The notes under the pieces: model-generated
Seen by the model: only the letters and a program-made list of their open reading frames with translations
Database searches by the model: none
What the model was told of the DNA's origin: nothing
Part shown: piece by piece, positions 61,371 through 64,000 of the stretch
Layout: every line of letters starts with the position of its first letter
How positions within the stretch are numbered: the stretch's first letter is position 1
Program-made: the position numbers and the translations under genes
From: CAISIP01 sp038326025
GTDB lineage: Bacteria; Pseudomonadota; Gammaproteobacteria; Burkholderiales; Burkholderiaceae_C
DNA length: 64,000 nucleotides
NCBI GenBank assembly: GCA_038326025.1
Contig: JBBQJP010000003.1
Span: 1 to 64,000 of the forward strand
Direction: 5' to 3'

Positions 61371-63919
61371 TGCGCATCAAGTCCGAGCACCCGGAAACCT
61401 TGGTGCTCTACCGCATGGGCGACTTCTACGAGTTGTTCTTTGGTGACGCCGAAAAGGCGGCCCGCCTGCTCGACATCACCTTGACACGCCGCGGACAGTC
61501 CGCCGGCGAGCCGGTGGTGATGGCCGGGGTGCCGTTCCATTCGGTCGAGTCCTACCTGGGCCGGTTGATCAAGCTGGGTGAGTCGGTGGCGATCTGCGAA
61601 CAGGTTGGCGACGTGGCCACGGCCAAGGGGCCGGTTGAGCGCAAGGTGGTGCGGGTCATCACGCCCGGTACGCTGACCGACGCCGAATTGCTCTCGGACA
61701 AGACCGAGTCTGTGCTGATGGCCTTGCATCAGGGGCCGCGCAACCAGTGTGGTTTGGCCTGGTTCAGCGTAACGCAGGCACAACTGCAGTTTGCCCAATG
61801 TGCGCCTGACGAACTGGCCGACTGGATTGCCCGCGTCGATCCCAGCGAACTGCTCTACAGCGCAGGCCTTACGCCGGCGTTCGAGAGCCGGATCAAGGGC
61901 TGGAGCGCCAACCACGGCGTTGCAGCGACGATTCGTCCGCAGTGGCAGTTCGACCCGGCACTGGGTCAGCGCAAGCTGCTGGAACTGTTCAGGGTGGCCA
62001 GCCTGGCGACCTGGGGCGCGCAAGACCTGCCACTGGCCCATGCCGCTGCGGCGGCGCTGCTGGCGTATGCCGAACACACCCAGGGCCAGCCGCTGCGGCA
62101 CATTCAGGGCATCGAGGTGCAGCAGCAGGACGACCTGGTGCGGTTGCCACTGGCCACCCGGCGCAATCTGGAGCTGGTGCAGACGCTGCGCGGCGAATCT
62201 TCGCCGACGCTGTTCTCCCTGCTCGACACCTGCCTGACCGGCATGGGCAGCCGCATGCTGCGACGCTGGCTGCTGGAGCCACAACGCGAGCGCAGCGCTG
62301 CACGCCAGCGGCTGGACGCCATTACCCGCCTGCGCACCGGCCCCTGGCAGGAACTGCGCGCGGCGATCAAGGGCAGCACCGACATCGAACGCATCAGCGC
62401 GCGCATCGCCCTGCGCCAGGTGCGCCCGCGCGAGCTGGTGGCCTTGCAGGTCACGCTGGACAAGACGGCGCAACTGGCACCGTTGGTGCTGGATCAAACG
62501 GGCTGGCTCGCCCAGCTCGGTCGCGATTTGCAGGCGCCGCCAGGATGCAGCGAGTTGCTGCGCGCCGCCATCAGCGAGACACCTGCGGCGCTGGTGCGCG
62601 ACGGCGGTGTTTTCGCCACCGGCTTTGATGCCGAACTCGACGAGCTGCGTGCGATCCAGGACAACTGCGATGGTTTTCTGCTAGAACTAGAACAACGCGA
62701 GCGCAGCCGCACCGGCATCACCAACCTGCGGGTGCAGTTCAACAAGGTGCATGGCTTTTACATCGAGGTCACGCAGGGCCAGGCCGACAAGGTGCCGGCC
62801 GACTACCGGCGCCGGCAGACGCTCAAGAACGCCGAGCGCTTCATTACGCCCGAACTCAAGGCCTTTGAAGACAAGGCGCTGAGTGCCCAGGAACGGGCGC
62901 TGGCGCGCGAAAAATTCCTGTACGAGCAGTTGCTCGACCAGTTGCAGGCCCATGTGACGCCGCTGACGACGGTCGCACAGGCGCTGGCCACGCTCGATGT
63001 TTTGGCGGCCCTGTGCGAACGCTCGCTGACACTGGACTGGTGCGAACCGCAGTTCGTAGCCGAACCCTGCATCGAGATCCAGGCCGGCCGCCATCCGGTG
63101 GTGCAGGCACGGTTGGCGGAAACCAGCAGTGGGGACTTCATCGCCAACAACACCAGCCTGAGCAGCCGCCAGCGCATGCTGATCGTGACCGGCCCCAACA
63201 TGGGCGGCAAGTCGACCTATATGCGCCAGATTGCCGTCATCGTGCTGCTGGCATGTGTCGGCAGTTATGTGCCGGCCTCGGCTTGCCGGCTCGGCCCGAT
63301 CGATGCCATCCACACGCGCATCGGCGCGGCCGACGACCTGGCCAACGCGCAGTCGACCTTCATGCTGGAGATGACCGAAGCGGCGCAGATCCTGCACAGC
63401 GCCAGCGCGCATTCGCTGGTGCTGATGGACGAGATCGGCCGCGGCACGTCGACCTTCGACGGCCTGGCACTGGCGTCGGCCATCGCCGGCCATCTGCACG
63501 GCAAGTCGCAGGCCTTCACCTTGTTCGCCACCCACTATTTCGAGCTCACCGAGTTTCCGGCCACCCACCATGGCGCGGTCAACGTACACGTGAGCGCAGC
63601 GGAATCGGGCCGCGACATCGTGTTTTTGCACGAAGTGCAGGCCGGCCCCGCCAGCCGCAGCTATGGCATCCAGGTGGCGCGCCTGGCCGGCATGCCGGCG
63701 TCGGTGCTCAACCATGCACAACACGCCCTCGCCGCGCTGGAAAACAGCGCCAGCGCAAGTCAGGCCCAGGTTGACCTGTTCGCCGCCCCGCCAGAACCGG
63801 TGCAAATGGCCTCCAGCGCTGTCGAAGCTGAACTGGCCCGCATCGACCCGGACGCATTGAGCCCGCGCGACGCGCTCGATGCCCTGTACCGGCTCAAGAA
63901 GCTGGGCACCAAACAGTGA
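61295..63919 (+). CDS. mutS: DNA mismatch repair protein MutS
   Basis: An 874-residue mismatch sensor. The mismatch-wedge motif is in M-G-D-F-Y-E-L-F near residue 40. The ATPase domain has Walker A G-P-N-M-G-G-K-S-T, then L-V-L-M-D-E-I-G-R-G-T-S-T-F-D-G. The C-terminal region ends with the Y-R-L-K-K-L helix region of the tetramerisation tail. Length is normal and no frameshift is seen. I use ATG at 61295; the preceding in-frame TTG is not a better start. The gene sits at the right end of the repeat array, and its first 20 or so residues and leader may have come from the last islet inserted. Confidence 0.97.
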   Translation: MQKDNLQPTAATTDLSAHTPMMQQYLRIKSEHPETLVLYRMGDFYELFFGDAEKAARLLDITLTRRGQSAGEPVVMAGVPFHSVESYLGRLIKLGESVAICEQVGDVATAKGPVERKVVRVITPGTLTDAELLSDKTESVLMALHQGPRNQCGLAWFSVTQAQLQFAQCAPDELADWIARVDPSELLYSAGLTPAFESRIKGWSANHGVAATIRPQWQFDPALGQRKLLELFRVASLATWGAQDLPLAHAAAAALLAYAEHTQGQPLRHIQGIEVQQQDDLVRLPLATRRNLELVQTLRGESSPTLFSLLDTCLTGMGSRMLRRWLLEPQRERSAARQRLDAITRLRTGPWQELRAAIKGSTDIERISARIALRQVRPRELVALQVTLDKTAQLAPLVLDQTGWLAQLGRDLQAPPGCSELLRAAISETPAALVRDGGVFATGFDAELDELRAIQDNCDGFLLELEQRERSRTGITNLRVQFNKVHGFYIEVTQGQADKVPADYRRRQTLKNAERFITPELKAFEDKALSAQERALAREKFLYEQLLDQLQAHVTPLTTVAQALATLDVLAALCERSLTLDWCEPQFVAEPCIEIQAGRHPVVQARLAETSSGDFIANNTSLSSRQRMLIVTGPNMGGKSTYMRQIAVIVLLACVGSYVPASACRLGPIDAIHTRIGAADDLANAQSTFMLEMTEAAQILHSASAHSLVLMDEIGRGTSTFDGLALASAIAGHLHGKSQAFTLFATHYFELTEFPATHHGAVNVHVSAAESGRDIVFLHEVQAGPASRSYGIQVARLAGMPASVLNHAQHALAALENSASASQAQVDLFAAPPEPVQMASSAVEAELARIDPDALSPRDALDALYRLKKLGTKQ

Positions 63920-64000
63920 ATCCGGGGTATGCCACAAACGCCCCTGTCAATGGCATGATTCCCCTGCTCTCCAAAGCCCCGCACAGTACCCCGAAAGCCA

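Noticed and set aside
63920..64000. A new gene starting at ATG 63955
   Set aside because: Only 15 codons are visible and there is no clear ribosome binding site or recognisable sequence.

Overview
The window is bacterial, GC-rich and most likely from a betaproteobacterium of the order Burkholderiales. This rests on the codon bias, a tripartite-tricarboxylate (Bug-type) receptor, TRAP, Dpp-type and Pot-type transporters, a MobA-type 3-hydroxybenzoate hydroxylase and the sequence of the complete mutS gene at the right edge (61295-63919). No rRNA, tRNA or CRISPR array was seen, and no integrase or tyrosine/serine recombinase is encoded inside the window.

The main structural fact is that the 5' end of mutS is repeated. 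Besides the real gene, seven more copies of the mutS start region lie in the same orientation upstream, at about 5.9, 8.2, 13.6, 38.0, 54.1, 58.9 and 59.9 kb. Each reads in frame into the peptide S-A-H-T-P-M-M-Q or a close variant. Six of the eight copies, counting mutS itself, also share the sequence back to 64-65 bp before the start codon. Five of the seven extra copies carry a left-end motif exactly 61 bp after the ATGATG core: two TTTGGCGG-like repeats 11 bp apart. I read the window as a stack of at least seven integrated islets, 1 to 24 kb long, that used the 5' end of mutS as attachment site and each brought a replacement mutS start.

Region by region. (0) 1-5.9 kb: an IS5-type transposase start, an FAD disulfide oxidoreductase with a VTT-domain membrane protein, a haloacid-dehalogenase-like hydrolase, a second VTT protein, and remnants that include a HipA C-terminus. 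(1) 6.0-8.2 kb: a C69-like hydrolase and a decayed membrane protein. (2) 8.3-13.6 kb: a frameshifted Fic protein, mobA with a divergent marR, and a broken parE. (3) 13.7-38 kb: an AbiEi-like remnant, a Bug receptor, a TRAP system, a plus-strand catabolic operon (class II aldolase, 3-hydroxyisobutyrate-dehydrogenase-like enzyme, D-aminoacylase, D-serine-dehydratase-like enzyme, ornithine-cyclodeaminase family protein, LysR regulator), IS3/IS110 debris, and a minus-strand operon (Dpp-type peptide transporter, two hydroxyacid dehydrogenases, an unknown barrel protein, an epimerase and a D-3-hydroxyaspartate-aldolase-like enzyme). (4) 38-54 kb: FAD oxidases, a GMC oxidoreductase, a MocR regulator divergent from an enolase-superfamily/aldehyde dehydrogenase/amino acid oxidase/cupin operon, a Pot-type ABC transporter and a class III aminotransferase. 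(5) 54.1-58.9 kb: PIN toxin with ribbon-helix-helix antitoxin, a DUF6155 protein, a primase-helicase of the TOTE conflict type, and a CcdB toxin with a chimeric Phd/CcdA-like antitoxin. (6) 58.9-59.8 kb: parDE. (7) 59.9-61.2 kb: one GSU2403-type nucleotidyltransferase. (8) mutS.

Functionally the large islets look like uptake and breakdown of D-amino acids, hydroxy acids and amines, with imported substrate passed to deacylase, aldolase/dehydratase, oxidase and dehydrogenase steps. The small islets nearest mutS carry toxin-antitoxin and conflict genes. Toxin or antitoxin genes, whole or broken, recur beside the repeat copies, which fits stabilisation of the islets. The DUF6155 plus primase-helicase pair is the best candidate for an unfamiliar defence system. 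The mutS-targeted, recombinase-free islet array is the best candidate for an undescribed genome-plasticity system.
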